Source: Nitrospirota bacterium
GTDB lineage: Bacteria; Nitrospirota; JACRHJ01
Length of the DNA: 19,808 nucleotides
Direction: 5' to 3'
Assembly: GCA_021815285.1 (NCBI GenBank)
Contig: JAKAHE010000007.1
Location: 1-19,808, forward strand
In this document: piece after piece, positions 1 to 6,881 of the stretch
Numbering within the stretch: position 1 is the first letter of the stretch
Layout of the letters: every line of letters begins with the position of its first letter
The notes under the pieces: model-generated
Seen by the model: the letters and a program-made list of their open reading frames with translations, nothing else
The model's database searches: none
What the model was told of the DNA's origin: nothing
Translations under genes and position numbers: made by a program

Positions 1-2
1 TC

Positions 3-1325
3 ACCTTCGGCTGCCAGATGAACGAGCACGATTCCGAGAAACTGGCGGGTCTCCTTAAGGCCGAAGGCTACAGCGAATCCGAAAAGCTCGAAGACGCAGG
101 CCTTGTCCTGCTAAATACATGCAGTATCCGCGAAAAGGCGGAGCAGAAATTCTACAGCGCGCTCGGAAAACTCCGGGAACTCAAGGAACAAAATCCCTCC
201 ATAAAAATCGCCGTGTCCGGCTGTATAGCCCAGCAGGAGGGAAGCTCCGTCCTGAGGCGCGCGCCGTATGTAGATATCCTGTTCGGAAACCAGAACATAG
301 GAAGCCTCCCGGCAATGCTTGATGAGAGCGCCGGCAGGCGAGTCTCCACGGAATTCTCTGAAGGCTATGAACACGCCGTAATACCCGCCTTGCGTGAAAG
401 CGTTGTAACCTCGTTTGTAAACATAATGTACGGCTGCGACAATTTCTGTAGTTACTGCGTCGTGCCGTTTACCCGTGGCCGCGAGAGAAGCAGGAGACCG
501 GGAGACATTGTCCGCGAGATAGAATATCTCGTGAAGTCCGGGTGCCGGGAGGTTACGCTTCTCGGCCAGAACGTGAATTCTTACGGGCAGATTAACCGGC
601 ATCGGAGTGTAGAGATAGAAGCATTCGGCGCGCCGGAATATATTTATGATTTTCCTGAACTTCTGAAGGAAATAAACGCCATCGACGGCCTTCTTCGCAT
701 CCGCTTCGTAACGTCGCACCCGAAGGACCTCTCGGATAGCCTTATAAACGCTATGGCCATGCTCCCTAAAGTCTGCAACGCGATACACCTGCCTCTGCAA
801 TCCGCGTCCGACAACGTGCTTGCCCGGATGAACAGAAAATACACATTCGCCGACTACATGAACAGGCTCGGCGCGCTGAAAGACGCCGTCCCCGACCTCG
901 CCGTATCGACAGACATCATCGCCGGGTTCCCCGGAGAGACGGAAGACGACTTCCAGGCGACGCTTCTGGCGCTTGAGGATATCCGCTACGACGGCATATT
1001 CGCTTTCAAATACTCCAGAAGGCCGAATACAGCCGCGCTGAAGCTGCCGGGCCATCTCCCGGAGGTGGTAAAGGACGAGCGGTTGTACAAGGTTCTGGAA
1101 GTCCAGGACAGGATAATGCAGGAAAAAATAGATGCCCGCGTCGGCATGCTCGAGGAGGTTCTGGTTGAAGGGTCGGACAAGTCGGGCGAAACCGGGCGGC
1201 TCACCGGCAAGACGAGGCAGGGGAAGATTGTGAACTTTGAGGGTAAGCTTGAGCTTGTCGGAAGGCTTGTGCAGGTGAAGATTATCGAAGGCAGAAAGCA
1301 TTCGCTGATAGGCGTTATAGAATGA
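3..1325 (+). CDS. miaB: tRNA-2-methylthio-N6-dimethylallyladenosine synthase MiaB (5' partial)
   Basis: Radical-SAM methylthiotransferase that adds a 2-methylthio group to i6A37 of tRNAs reading UNN codons. The frame is open to the window edge and already shows TFGCQMN at codons 3-23. This is the first cluster-binding Cys of the N-terminal UPF0004 domain, so probably only about ten residues are missing upstream. Counting from the ATG at 18, the other two N-terminal cluster cysteines are C35 (NTC) and C69 (SGC). The radical-SAM CxxxCxxC is C140/C144/C147 (YGCDNFCSYC). LLGQNVNSYG and IIAGFPGET are further family blocks, and a TRAM-like RNA-binding domain occupies the last ~65 residues. The TRGRERSR stretch after the cluster favours MiaB over MtaB or RimO. 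The stop overlaps the mtaB start by ATGA. The true start lies outside the window. Confidence 0.95.
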   Translation, partial: TFGCQMNEHDSEKLAGLLKAEGYSESEKLEDAGLVLLNTCSIREKAEQKFYSALGKLRELKEQNPSIKIAVSGCIAQQEGSSVLRRAPYVDILFGNQNIGSLPAMLDESAGRRVSTEFSEGYEHAVIPALRESVVTSFVNIMYGCDNFCSYCVVPFTRGRERSRRPGDIVREIEYLVKSGCREVTLLGQNVNSYGQINRHRSVEIEAFGAPEYIYDFPELLKEINAIDGLLRIRFVTSHPKDLSDSLINAMAMLPKVCNAIHLPLQSASDNVLARMNRKYTFADYMNRLGALKDAVPDLAVSTDIIAGFPGETEDDFQATLLALEDIRYDGIFAFKYSRRPNTAALKLPGHLPEVVKDERLYKVLEVQDRIMQEKIDARVGMLEEVLVEGSDKSGETGRLTGKTRQGKIVNFEGKLELVGRLVQVKIIEGRKHSLIGVIE

Positions 1326-2704
1326 AATTCCATATAAAAACCCTCGGTTGCAAGATAAACCAGTTCGACGCGGCGGCGCTTGGCGAGAGCCTTTCGGCGC
1401 GCGGCGTACAGGCTGCGGCATCGCCTGACGAAGCTGACGTGCAGGTAATCTTCACCTGCGCCGTTACGGGAAAGAGCGATTACCAGTGCCGCCAGGAGAT
1501 ACGCCGGGCAGTGAAGGCCAGGAATCCCGGCGGCAAGGTGCTTGTTACGGGGTGCTACGCGCAGGTCGCTCCGGACGTTATAAAGGAAATCGGCGGCGTT
1601 GACGCAGTCGTAGGCAACGACCGGCGGGAAACCATACCGGATATTATTGGCCGGTTGACTGGCGGTTCATGTCTGTCATTGCGAGCCGGGGCACCCGCGA
1701 TAGCGGGCCGGACGAAGCAATCTCAGGTCTTAAAAGCCGAGATTGCCGCGTCGCCGCTGGCTCCTCGCAATGACAAACAAGGTTATTCTGACGTTGGTGT
1801 TTTGCCGTCAAATCCGATGCGGCTCGAGCCGCGCTCGCGCGCTTTCCTGAAGGTTCAGGAAGGCTGCGACTCATTCTGTTCCTATTGCATAGTCCCGTAT
1901 GCGCGTGGCCGCTCCAGGAGCTCAAAACCGGAAAACGTCCTGGCAAAGGCGGACGAACTGATTGCCCGTGGATATTATGAAATTGTGCTTACAGGCGTGC
2001 ATCTCGGCGCATACGGGAAGGATTCGGGAGACTTGCGGCTTTCGGGGCTGGTCTCAAAGCTCCTGGAAATACCGGGGCTTGGAAGGTTGCGCCTGAGTTC
2101 CGTCGAGCCGATGGAGATTGACGACGCTCTTATTGAACTGATAGGACACGAAAAACTCTGCCGACATTTCCACGTGCCGCTCCAGAGCGCAAGCGACAAG
2201 GTGTTGGCGTCCATGGGCCGGGGATATGCGTGGGAAGATTATCTTGCAATCGCAGAAAAAATTGACGCCGCCGCCCCCGGCGCGTGCATAGGCGCGGACG
2301 TGATTGTCGGCTATCCCGCCGAGGACGAAGGCGCATTTGAAGAGACGCTGAGACGCGTAGATGACTCTCCAATAAACTATCTCCACGTCTTCAGCTATTC
2401 TCCCAGGAAGGGCACGAGGGCGTACGCGATGGGAGACCATGTGCCGGGGGACGTGAAGCGCGAGAGAAACGAGAGTCTCAGGGCGCTTGGCGGCAGTAAG
2501 AACCTGGACTTTCGTCTTTCGCTCGTCGGAAAGACTATGACTGTCGTCGCGGAGGAAAAGTGCGGCGAATTCTCCGGGCTTACGGATAATTACGTCCGGG
2601 TCGCCTTCGACGGCAGAAATGCCTCCCCCGGCAGGCCAATCGATGTTAAAATACTTGGCGCGGACAGAAAATCGACAACCGGTGTAATTCAAAGTGGGGA
2701 ATAG
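1322..2704 (+). CDS. mtaB: tRNA (N6-L-threonylcarbamoyladenosine-37-C2)-methylthiotransferase MtaB
   Basis: Radical-SAM methylthiotransferase converting t6A37 to ms2t6A37 in tRNAs reading ANN codons. The start TLGCKINQFDAAAL (C10) is typical of MtaB. The remaining UPF0004 cluster cysteines are C46 and C78, and the radical-SAM triad is C182/C186/C189 (EGCDSFCSYC). LTGVHLGAYG and VIVGYPAED follow, then a C-terminal TRAM-like domain. Start chosen at the ATG that overlaps the miaB stop (ATGA). At 460 aa it is about 30 residues longer than I expect for MtaB. The excess lies at residues ~118-152, in the linker between the UPF0004 and radical-SAM domains, and is encoded exactly by a 102-bp palindromic element (1674-1775). 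No frameshift or stop is introduced, and all cluster cysteines are retained, so the protein is probably functional. Confidence 0.93.
   Translation: MKFHIKTLGCKINQFDAAALGESLSARGVQAAASPDEADVQVIFTCAVTGKSDYQCRQEIRRAVKARNPGGKVLVTGCYAQVAPDVIKEIGGVDAVVGNDRRETIPDIIGRLTGGSCLSLRAGAPAIAGRTKQSQVLKAEIAASPLAPRNDKQGYSDVGVLPSNPMRLEPRSRAFLKVQEGCDSFCSYCIVPYARGRSRSSKPENVLAKADELIARGYYEIVLTGVHLGAYGKDSGDLRLSGLVSKLLEIPGLGRLRLSSVEPMEIDDALIELIGHEKLCRHFHVPLQSASDKVLASMGRGYAWEDYLAIAEKIDAAAPGACIGADVIVGYPAEDEGAFEETLRRVDDSPINYLHVFSYSPRKGTRAYAMGDHVPGDVKRERNESLRALGGSKNLDFRLSLVGKTMTVVAEEKCGEFSGLTDNYVRVAFDGRNASPGRPIDVKILGADRKSTTGVIQSGE
1674..1775. repeat. Palindromic interspersed element, copy A, inserted in frame within mtaB
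   Basis: Perfect 12-bp terminal inverted repeats TGTCATTGCGAG (1674-1685) and CTCGCAATGACA (1764-1775) enclose a second perfect inverted pair, GCAATCTC (1717-1724) and GAGATTGC (1739-1746). The unpaired left segment (1686-1716) contains its own small hairpin, CCCGC-GATA-GCGGG (1694-1707). Total length is 102 bp, a multiple of three. The mtaB frame is the only + strand frame open through it: the frame starting at 1674 stops at 1701 and the frame starting at 1675 stops at 1771. The same arm sequences recur in copy B at 2709-2785, so this is a repeat family and not chance. No target-site duplication is obvious. Confidence 0.9.
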
Positions 2705-2708
2705 CGTT

Positions 2709-2785
2709 TGTCATTGCGAGGAGCGGAACGCTGCGGCAATCTCAGCTATAAGAACGGAGATTGCTTCGCTTTGCTCGCAATGACA
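2709..2785. repeat. Palindromic interspersed element, copy B, between mtaB and the thiolase-like gene
   Basis: A 77-bp element with the same arms as the copy inside mtaB: TGTCATTGCGAG (2709-2720) with CTCGCAATGACA (2774-2785), and inner GCAATCTC (2736-2743) with GAGATTGC (2757-2764). The spacers are shorter (15, 13 and 9 bases against 31, 14 and 17 in copy A). It begins four bases after the mtaB stop and fills most of the 108-bp gap. It could fold into a long hairpin in the transcript. There is no downstream T-run, so it is not a classical terminator. It is probably a non-autonomous repeat that may affect mRNA stability. Confidence 0.9.
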
Positions 2786-2812
2786 GGCCAACCCTCAAAT
2801 AGGTAACTATAG

Positions 2813-3811
2813 ATGGTTAAAGCTTTTTCTCTTTTCTCCGGCGGTCTGGACAGCCTGCTTGCGGCCAGGGTAGTGATGGAGCAGGGCGTTGACGTTACCG
2901 CGCTGCACTTCATCACGCCGTTCTTCGGCTACAAAAACAAAGGAAAAGAGGCCGAGGCCGCAGAGGATTTCAAGGAAAAATATGGACTTAGCGTCCGGAT
3001 AATCGACGTCTCGCCGGAATACATAGAGATGGCAAGAAACCCTGTATACGGCTACGGAAAGAACTTCAACCCCTGCCTCGACTGCAAGATATTCATGATG
3101 AAGAAGGCAAGGGGGCTTATGCTCGAAGAAGGCGCGGACTTTATAATCTCCGGCGAGGTGCTCGGGCAAAGGCCCATGTCCCAGAGACGGGACGCGATGA
3201 GCATTGTGGAGCGGGACTCGGGGATTAAGGGTTTTCTGCTGCGGCCATTGTGCGCGAAGCTTATGCCGCCGACAATCCCTGAAGAGAAGGGGCTTATCGA
3301 CCGTGAGAAGCTGTATGCTTTCTCAGGCCGTTCCAGGAAGGGACAGATGGCTCTTGCGGAAAGATTCGGGATAAAGGACTATGCGACGCCCGCAGGAGGC
3401 TGTATGCTGACGGATCCTATACTTTCCAAGAGGATACAGGAACTCCTTTACAAAAAAGAGGGCGAAGTTGAGGCGCGGGACATACAGTTCCTTACGGTGG
3501 GCAGGTTCTTTAAATTCCCCGGGGGCAGTCTGCACGTCGGAAGAAACGAGAAGGACAACGAGAAGCTCCTTGCGCTCTCCGGGGATAGAGAGGTTATAAT
3601 AATGGCAAGGGACGTTCCTGGGCCTATGTCCGTTTTTAGGGGGGAACCGAGCGAGGGCGAGATAGAACTCGCGGCGAGGATTACGGCAAGATATGCCGAT
3701 AACAAAGGGCTCGATTCCGTTGCAATAAACATATCATACGGGCAGGAAACGAGGACAATCGATGTGCGCCCGGCGCCGGTTTCTCTTGTAGAGGAACTCC
3801 AGGCAGGCTGA
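2813..3811 (+). CDS. PP-loop ATP-pyrophosphatase, tRNA thiouridine synthase-like, with NFACT-R-like C-terminus
   Basis: 332 aa. The N-terminus has the PP-loop SGGLDS (residues 9-14) of the ATP-adenylating MnmA/ThiI/TtuA superfamily, which activates the C2 or C4 oxygen of tRNA uridines for sulfur insertion. Candidate catalytic or metal cysteines are C88 and C91 (NPCLDCK) and C197 (AGGCMLTD). From about residue 215 the protein changes to a domain with FKFPGGSLHVGRNEKDNEKL (233-252), which resembles the RNA-binding NFACT-R domain. The classical MnmA C-terminal barrels and a THUMP domain are absent. Start at the ATG preceded by AGGT about 9 bases upstream. It follows miaB and mtaB on the same strand, and this context also points to tRNA sulfur chemistry. 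The exact nucleoside modified cannot be read from sequence. Relatives are sometimes annotated as MnmA/TrmU-like or ThiI-like. Confidence 0.8.
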   Translation: MVKAFSLFSGGLDSLLAARVVMEQGVDVTALHFITPFFGYKNKGKEAEAAEDFKEKYGLSVRIIDVSPEYIEMARNPVYGYGKNFNPCLDCKIFMMKKARGLMLEEGADFIISGEVLGQRPMSQRRDAMSIVERDSGIKGFLLRPLCAKLMPPTIPEEKGLIDREKLYAFSGRSRKGQMALAERFGIKDYATPAGGCMLTDPILSKRIQELLYKKEGEVEARDIQFLTVGRFFKFPGGSLHVGRNEKDNEKLLALSGDREVIIMARDVPGPMSVFRGEPSEGEIELAARITARYADNKGLDSVAINISYGQETRTIDVRPAPVSLVEELQAG

Positions 3812-3817
3812 TCATCC

Positions 3818-3826
3818 AAAGGAGGT
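3818..3826 (+). promoter_or_regulatory. Strong Shine-Dalgarno of the lipoprotein gene
   Basis: AAAGGAGGT lies nine bases before the ATG at 3836 and is a near-perfect match to the 16S rRNA anti-SD. It fixes the start of the lipoprotein gene and predicts high translation compared with the weak sites of its neighbours. Confidence 0.85.
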
Positions 3827-3835
3827 AAAGTTAAT

Positions 3836-4516
3836 ATGAAACTTAAGGTTGTTGCTGTTAGCGCATTGATTTCGTTGACATTTGTTTTTAGCGGGTGCGC
3901 CAGCGAAAGGCTGAATGTATCATATGACGCGAACCAGGGTCAGGTAACGATGATACCAAAGCCCGTAATCGGGACGCTTTTGCCGGTCATGGATGCGAGA
4001 CAGGGGACTCAGGCGTATCCAAAACAGGTAATAAAGCGCACGGATTACAGCGGAAACGTGCGGTATGAAATCAACGACAGGACAGTTGAGGATGTATTCC
4101 GGGACGCAATCGAGATGGAACTGGGCCGGCTCGGTGTAAAGATGGTCAGGACAGGGCTTCCAACTCCGCTCGACAGGCAGAATGCGGAAAAGGTCCGTAA
4201 AGAGCTGATGGAGCAGTATCCGGACGTTCAGGTGGCCTTCGGGGCCAAGGTCATGGATTTTATGGCGGATTCCAGGAAAAAACTTGTCGGAAACCATGTC
4301 AAAGTCACCGGCTCGCTTAAGCTTTACGTGCTGGATGTGAAGACCGGCGACGTGCTCTGGTCGGATTACAAGGCGGAATCGGAGAACAAAATAACTACTT
4401 CCGACCGTAACAAGCTGATAAAGCGGCTCGACAAGGTGCTCGCAAAACTCATCAACAAAGGCATCCGGGACAACCAGTCCTTGCGCGATCTGCTGGTTAA
4501 GGTATCCAGCCGTTGA
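3836..4516 (+). CDS. Putative outer-membrane lipoprotein of unknown function (YajG-like architecture)
   Basis: 226 aa. Signal peptide: charged MKLK, a hydrophobic core and a lipobox FSGC with the acylated Cys at position 21. The residue after it is Ala, so outer-membrane sorting by Lol is likely if the E. coli rule holds. The mature part (VIGTLLPVMDARQGTQ; TVEDVFRDAIEMELGRLGVKM; a later stretch of beta strands around KVTGSLKLYVLDVKTGDVLW) looks like the small lipoproteins that carry a D-x-R motif followed by an amphipathic helix, such as YajG. This is a fold-level impression and not a firm family assignment. It starts 24 bases after the thiolase-like gene, with no obvious promoter between, so it may be co-transcribed. 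The strong Shine-Dalgarno suggests an abundant protein. Hairpins lie downstream. Confidence 0.75.
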   Translation: MKLKVVAVSALISLTFVFSGCASERLNVSYDANQGQVTMIPKPVIGTLLPVMDARQGTQAYPKQVIKRTDYSGNVRYEINDRTVEDVFRDAIEMELGRLGVKMVRTGLPTPLDRQNAEKVRKELMEQYPDVQVAFGAKVMDFMADSRKKLVGNHVKVTGSLKLYVLDVKTGDVLWSDYKAESENKITTSDRNKLIKRLDKVLAKLINKGIRDNQSLRDLLVKVSSR

Positions 4517-4552
4517 TTTTTTGACATTAATTTTTATATTTTATGGGTTTCC

Positions 4553-4566
4553 GTCATTTAAATGAC
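4553..4566. repeat. 14-bp perfect palindrome in the convergent intergenic region
   Basis: GTCATTTAAATGAC reads the same on both strands. It lies 37 bases after the lipoprotein stop in an AT-rich stretch. It could be part of the mRNA 3' structure or a binding site for a dimeric regulator; nothing else supports either reading. Its ends match the TCATT ends of the other repeats in the window. Confidence 0.5.
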
Positions 4567-4606
4567 AACTGTTTTCAGATTAAAAATTGCTTATATTTTT
4601 TAAAGA

Positions 4607-4623
4607 TGCTTAATTTTTAAGCA
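4607..4623. terminator. AT-rich hairpin at the end of the lipoprotein transcript
   Basis: TGCTTAA-TTT-TTAAGCA forms a perfect 7-bp stem with a 3-base loop, directly before a second, GC-rich hairpin. It has no clear T-run of its own. It is probably part of a compound transcription end between the convergent lipoprotein and mqnC genes. Confidence 0.45.
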
Positions 4624-4624
4624 C

Positions 4625-4662
4625 CCTCTCCCGACTGTTGCCGGGAGAGGAATTGTTTTATT
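4625..4662 (+). terminator. Probable rho-independent terminator after the lipoprotein gene
   Basis: CCTCTCCCG (4625-4633) pairs perfectly with CGGGAGAGG (4642-4650) around an 8-base loop. It is followed on the + strand by AATTGTTTTATT. The 9-bp GC-rich stem is strong and the T-run is moderate. On the - strand the hairpin could also slow transcripts leaving mqnC, but no T-run follows there. Confidence 0.7.
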
Positions 4663-4749
4663 CTTAACAGCGTTTTCAACAGATTTTCCACAGAAATTGT
4701 GGATTGGAGGCTTAAGGCAAGGAAAACACAGGAGAATTTATAGCCCGGC

Positions 4750-5817
4750 CTAAAAAACCTTTAAAATCGAATACTTGGTGTCGCGCTGCGCAGGAGCGAA
4801 ACCTGCATTTTTAATTAGATATATAATATCTTTTGTATCCAGGCGGTTTTTTACTCCCGCAGCGGCCACGACGTTCTCTTCGAGCATTGTGCTGCCGAAA
4901 TCGTTCGCCCCGAACCTTAGCGCCGCCTGAGCCATTGCCGCTCCCTGTGTAACCCACGAGGCCTGGAGGTTCGGGACGTTATCCAGAAACAGCCGCGAAA
5001 ACGCCAGAACCCGCAGATATTCCACGCTTGTCGCCGTCCTGCCTCCAAGCTCCGTATTGCCGGGTTGATACGTCCAGGGGATAAAGGCGGTGAAGCCGTG
5101 ATGCGCGTCCTGCATATCCCGCACCCGATAAATATGCTCGACTATATCCTCGGGCCGCTCGACGCTCCCGAACATCATTGTCGCCGTAGTGGGAAAGCCA
5201 AGCTCCTGGGCTGTCAGCATCACCTCGCGCCACCCCTCATACGATATTTTCTTCGGGCTTACCTCGCCCCGGACGCTGTCTACAAGTATCTCTGCGCCGC
5301 CGCCGGGAATAGAATCCAGCCCGGATTTTTTAAGATTAATCAAGGTTTCTCTGATGGATAGCCCTGAATTCTTAGCAATATGCTTTATCTCGGCAGGAGA
5401 AAGGCCATGAATATTAACGGAAAATCTTTTCTTTATACCGGAGAACAGCCTCTGGTAGTATGAGATGTCCAGCCTGGGGTGCAGGCCGCCCTGGATGAGT
5501 ATCTGCGTGCCGCCGACCTCGACAGTCTCGCTGATTTTTTCAAATACAACTCCGTCCGAGAGGAGATACGCATCGTCGGCGCTTTCATCCCTGTAAAAAG
5601 CGCAGAACCTGCACTGGTTTACGCAGATATTGGTATAGTTTATGTTCCTGTCTATTATGAAGGAAACAACGCCTTCCGGGTGCAGGCGCTTTCTCACTGT
5701 GTCCGCAGCCTTGGCCAGAGACAAAAGGTCGGAACCAAGAAAGAGAGAAAGCCCTTCCTCCTTTGTAAGCCGTTTGCCGTCTACCGCTTTCTTTAACAGC
5801 GTTTTCATCAGTTCCAT
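4750..5817 (-). CDS. mqnC: Cyclic dehypoxanthinyl futalosine synthase MqnC
   Basis: Radical-SAM enzyme of the futalosine menaquinone pathway. It cyclises dehypoxanthine futalosine to the spiro intermediate cyclic DHFL. The CxxxCxxC cluster is C65/C69/C72 (ICVNQCRFC), followed by FYRDES. Family blocks visible are GGTQILIQGGLHP, LDSIPGGGAEILVDSVR and TTATMMFGSVE, then a C-terminal GFAPAQRDTKY. The length of 355 aa is normal. The gene overlaps the end of mqnE: the ATG at 5817 lies inside the last mqnE codons, and a second ATG at 5808 forms a TGATG with the mqnE stop, so either may be used. It is last in the menaquinone gene run and faces the lipoprotein gene convergently. CofH and MqnE are the nearest look-alikes; LIQGGLHP and the operon context favour MqnC. 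Confidence 0.93.
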   Translation of the reverse strand: MELMKTLLKKAVDGKRLTKEEGLSLFLGSDLLSLAKAADTVRKRLHPEGVVSFIIDRNINYTNICVNQCRFCAFYRDESADDAYLLSDGVVFEKISETVEVGGTQILIQGGLHPRLDISYYQRLFSGIKKRFSVNIHGLSPAEIKHIAKNSGLSIRETLINLKKSGLDSIPGGGAEILVDSVRGEVSPKKISYEGWREVMLTAQELGFPTTATMMFGSVERPEDIVEHIYRVRDMQDAHHGFTAFIPWTYQPGNTELGGRTATSVEYLRVLAFSRLFLDNVPNLQASWVTQGAAMAQAALRFGANDFGSTMLEENVVAAAGVKNRLDTKDIIYLIKNAGFAPAQRDTKYSILKVF

Positions 5818-6881
5818 ACCTTGAGCCGGCGGTAGAAAGTGTCCCGCTCGACAGGCACCTTTCCGGCTTTCTTTATAATGTTCGTTATCTCTTCGACGGT
5901 CATGGCCTCCTTGCTCTCGGCCCCGGCGTCGTGGGCTATTTTTTCTTCGAGAACCGTGCCGTCGAGATCGTCCGCGCCAAATAGCAGGCAGGTCTGGGCG
6001 AGCTTTTCCCCCGTCATTATCCAGTAGGCCTTGACATGGTCGAAATTGTCGAGATACAGCCTTGAGACGGCAATAGTCCGGAGTATGTCCAGGCCGCTAA
6101 GCGGGTGCGTATTTTCTATTCTCGTGTTCTTGGGGTGGAAGGGCAGGGGGATGAAGGCGAGAAAGCCTCCGGTTTTATCCTGGAGCGCCCGGAGCCTCCT
6201 GAGGTGATCCACCCTGTCTTTGTATGATTCCAGGTGTCCGAAAAGCATTGTCGCAGTGGTCTTTATGCCGGATTTATGCGCCGTTTCGGTTATTTTCAGC
6301 CATCTTTTGCCGTCTATCTTCTCCGGGCAGAGCTGGCCGCGCACCCTCTGCCGGAATATCTCCGCGCCGCCTCCGGGCATGGAATCGAGTCCGGCCTCTT
6401 TTAATATTTCAAGTGTTTTATTAATTTTATATCCAGAAAGCCTTGAAAGATAATCTATTTCAACCGCAGTCAAGGCCTTGATTGATACGCCCGGAATCTC
6501 TTTTTTTAATGCCTTGAAAAGATCTGAGTAGAAGTCTACGCCCATGGTCGGGTTCAGCCCGCCGACGATATGGAACTCGCTTACCTTTCCCTTTACCTCT
6601 CTTGCCATGCGAACCATCTGGGGGATTGTGTATGCATAAGCGCCTTTCTCTCCGGCGTTCCGGCTGAATGCGCAGAATCTACAGCGATTAATGCATATAT
6701 TTCCAGGGTTTATGTGTCTATTCTTGATAAAGTGGATGAATTTCTTGTTCTTCTTCTCGCATACCCGGTTCGCCAATTCTCCGAGGGAGAAAATATCCTC
6801 TGCCTGGAGGAGTTCAGCGGCCTCGGCATCGGACATGCGTCCGCCGGAGAGTAGTTTTTTTTCCAGTTCTTTAAAATCCAT
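5808..6881 (-). CDS. mqnE: Aminodeoxyfutalosine synthase MqnE
   Basis: Radical-SAM enzyme that joins 3-[(1-carboxyvinyl)oxy]benzoate to the adenosyl moiety of SAM, giving 6-amino-6-deoxyfutalosine. The cluster triad is C63/C67/C70 (NICINRCRFC), followed by AFSRNAGEKGAY. Other blocks are EFHIVGGLNPTMG, LDSMPGGGAEIF, TTATMLFGHLE and a C-terminal KAGKVPVERDTFY. I start it at the ATG at 6881 (MDFKELEKKL, 357 aa), which matches the usual family N-terminus and overlaps the mqnX stop by 11 bases. An ATG 15 bases upstream (6896) is an alternative. Neither has a strong Shine-Dalgarno, so translation probably depends on coupling to mqnX. The open frame extends further upstream, but that extension overlaps mqnX coding sequence and is not family-like. 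Confidence 0.92.
   Translation of the reverse strand: MDFKELEKKLLSGGRMSDAEAAELLQAEDIFSLGELANRVCEKKNKKFIHFIKNRHINPGNICINRCRFCAFSRNAGEKGAYAYTIPQMVRMAREVKGKVSEFHIVGGLNPTMGVDFYSDLFKALKKEIPGVSIKALTAVEIDYLSRLSGYKINKTLEILKEAGLDSMPGGGAEIFRQRVRGQLCPEKIDGKRWLKITETAHKSGIKTTATMLFGHLESYKDRVDHLRRLRALQDKTGGFLAFIPLPFHPKNTRIENTHPLSGLDILRTIAVSRLYLDNFDHVKAYWIMTGEKLAQTCLLFGADDLDGTVLEEKIAHDAGAESKEAMTVEEITNIIKKAGKVPVERDTFYRRLKVWN

Noticed and set aside
111..1421. Long open frame on the - strand opposite miaB
   Set aside because: miaB is unambiguous with all its cluster cysteines; the antisense translation shows no family features.
1694..1707. CCCGC-GATA-GCGGG hairpin considered as an intragenic terminator in mtaB
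   Set aside because: No T-run follows, and it lies inside the larger repeat element, which explains it.
4664..4678. 15-bp exact match to 5793-5807 at the start of mqnC (TTAACAGCGTTTTCA), suggesting a duplicated end
   Set aside because: A 15-bp chance match is plausible in 20 kb, and the flanking bases agree only partly.
4684..4706. DnaA-box-like TTTTCCACA and an inverted TGTGGATTG close together, hinting at an origin
   Set aside because: Each copy deviates from TTATNCACA, only two occur, and no dnaA, dnaN or AT-rich unwinding cluster is nearby. TCCACA/TGTGGA is more simply a small hairpin.
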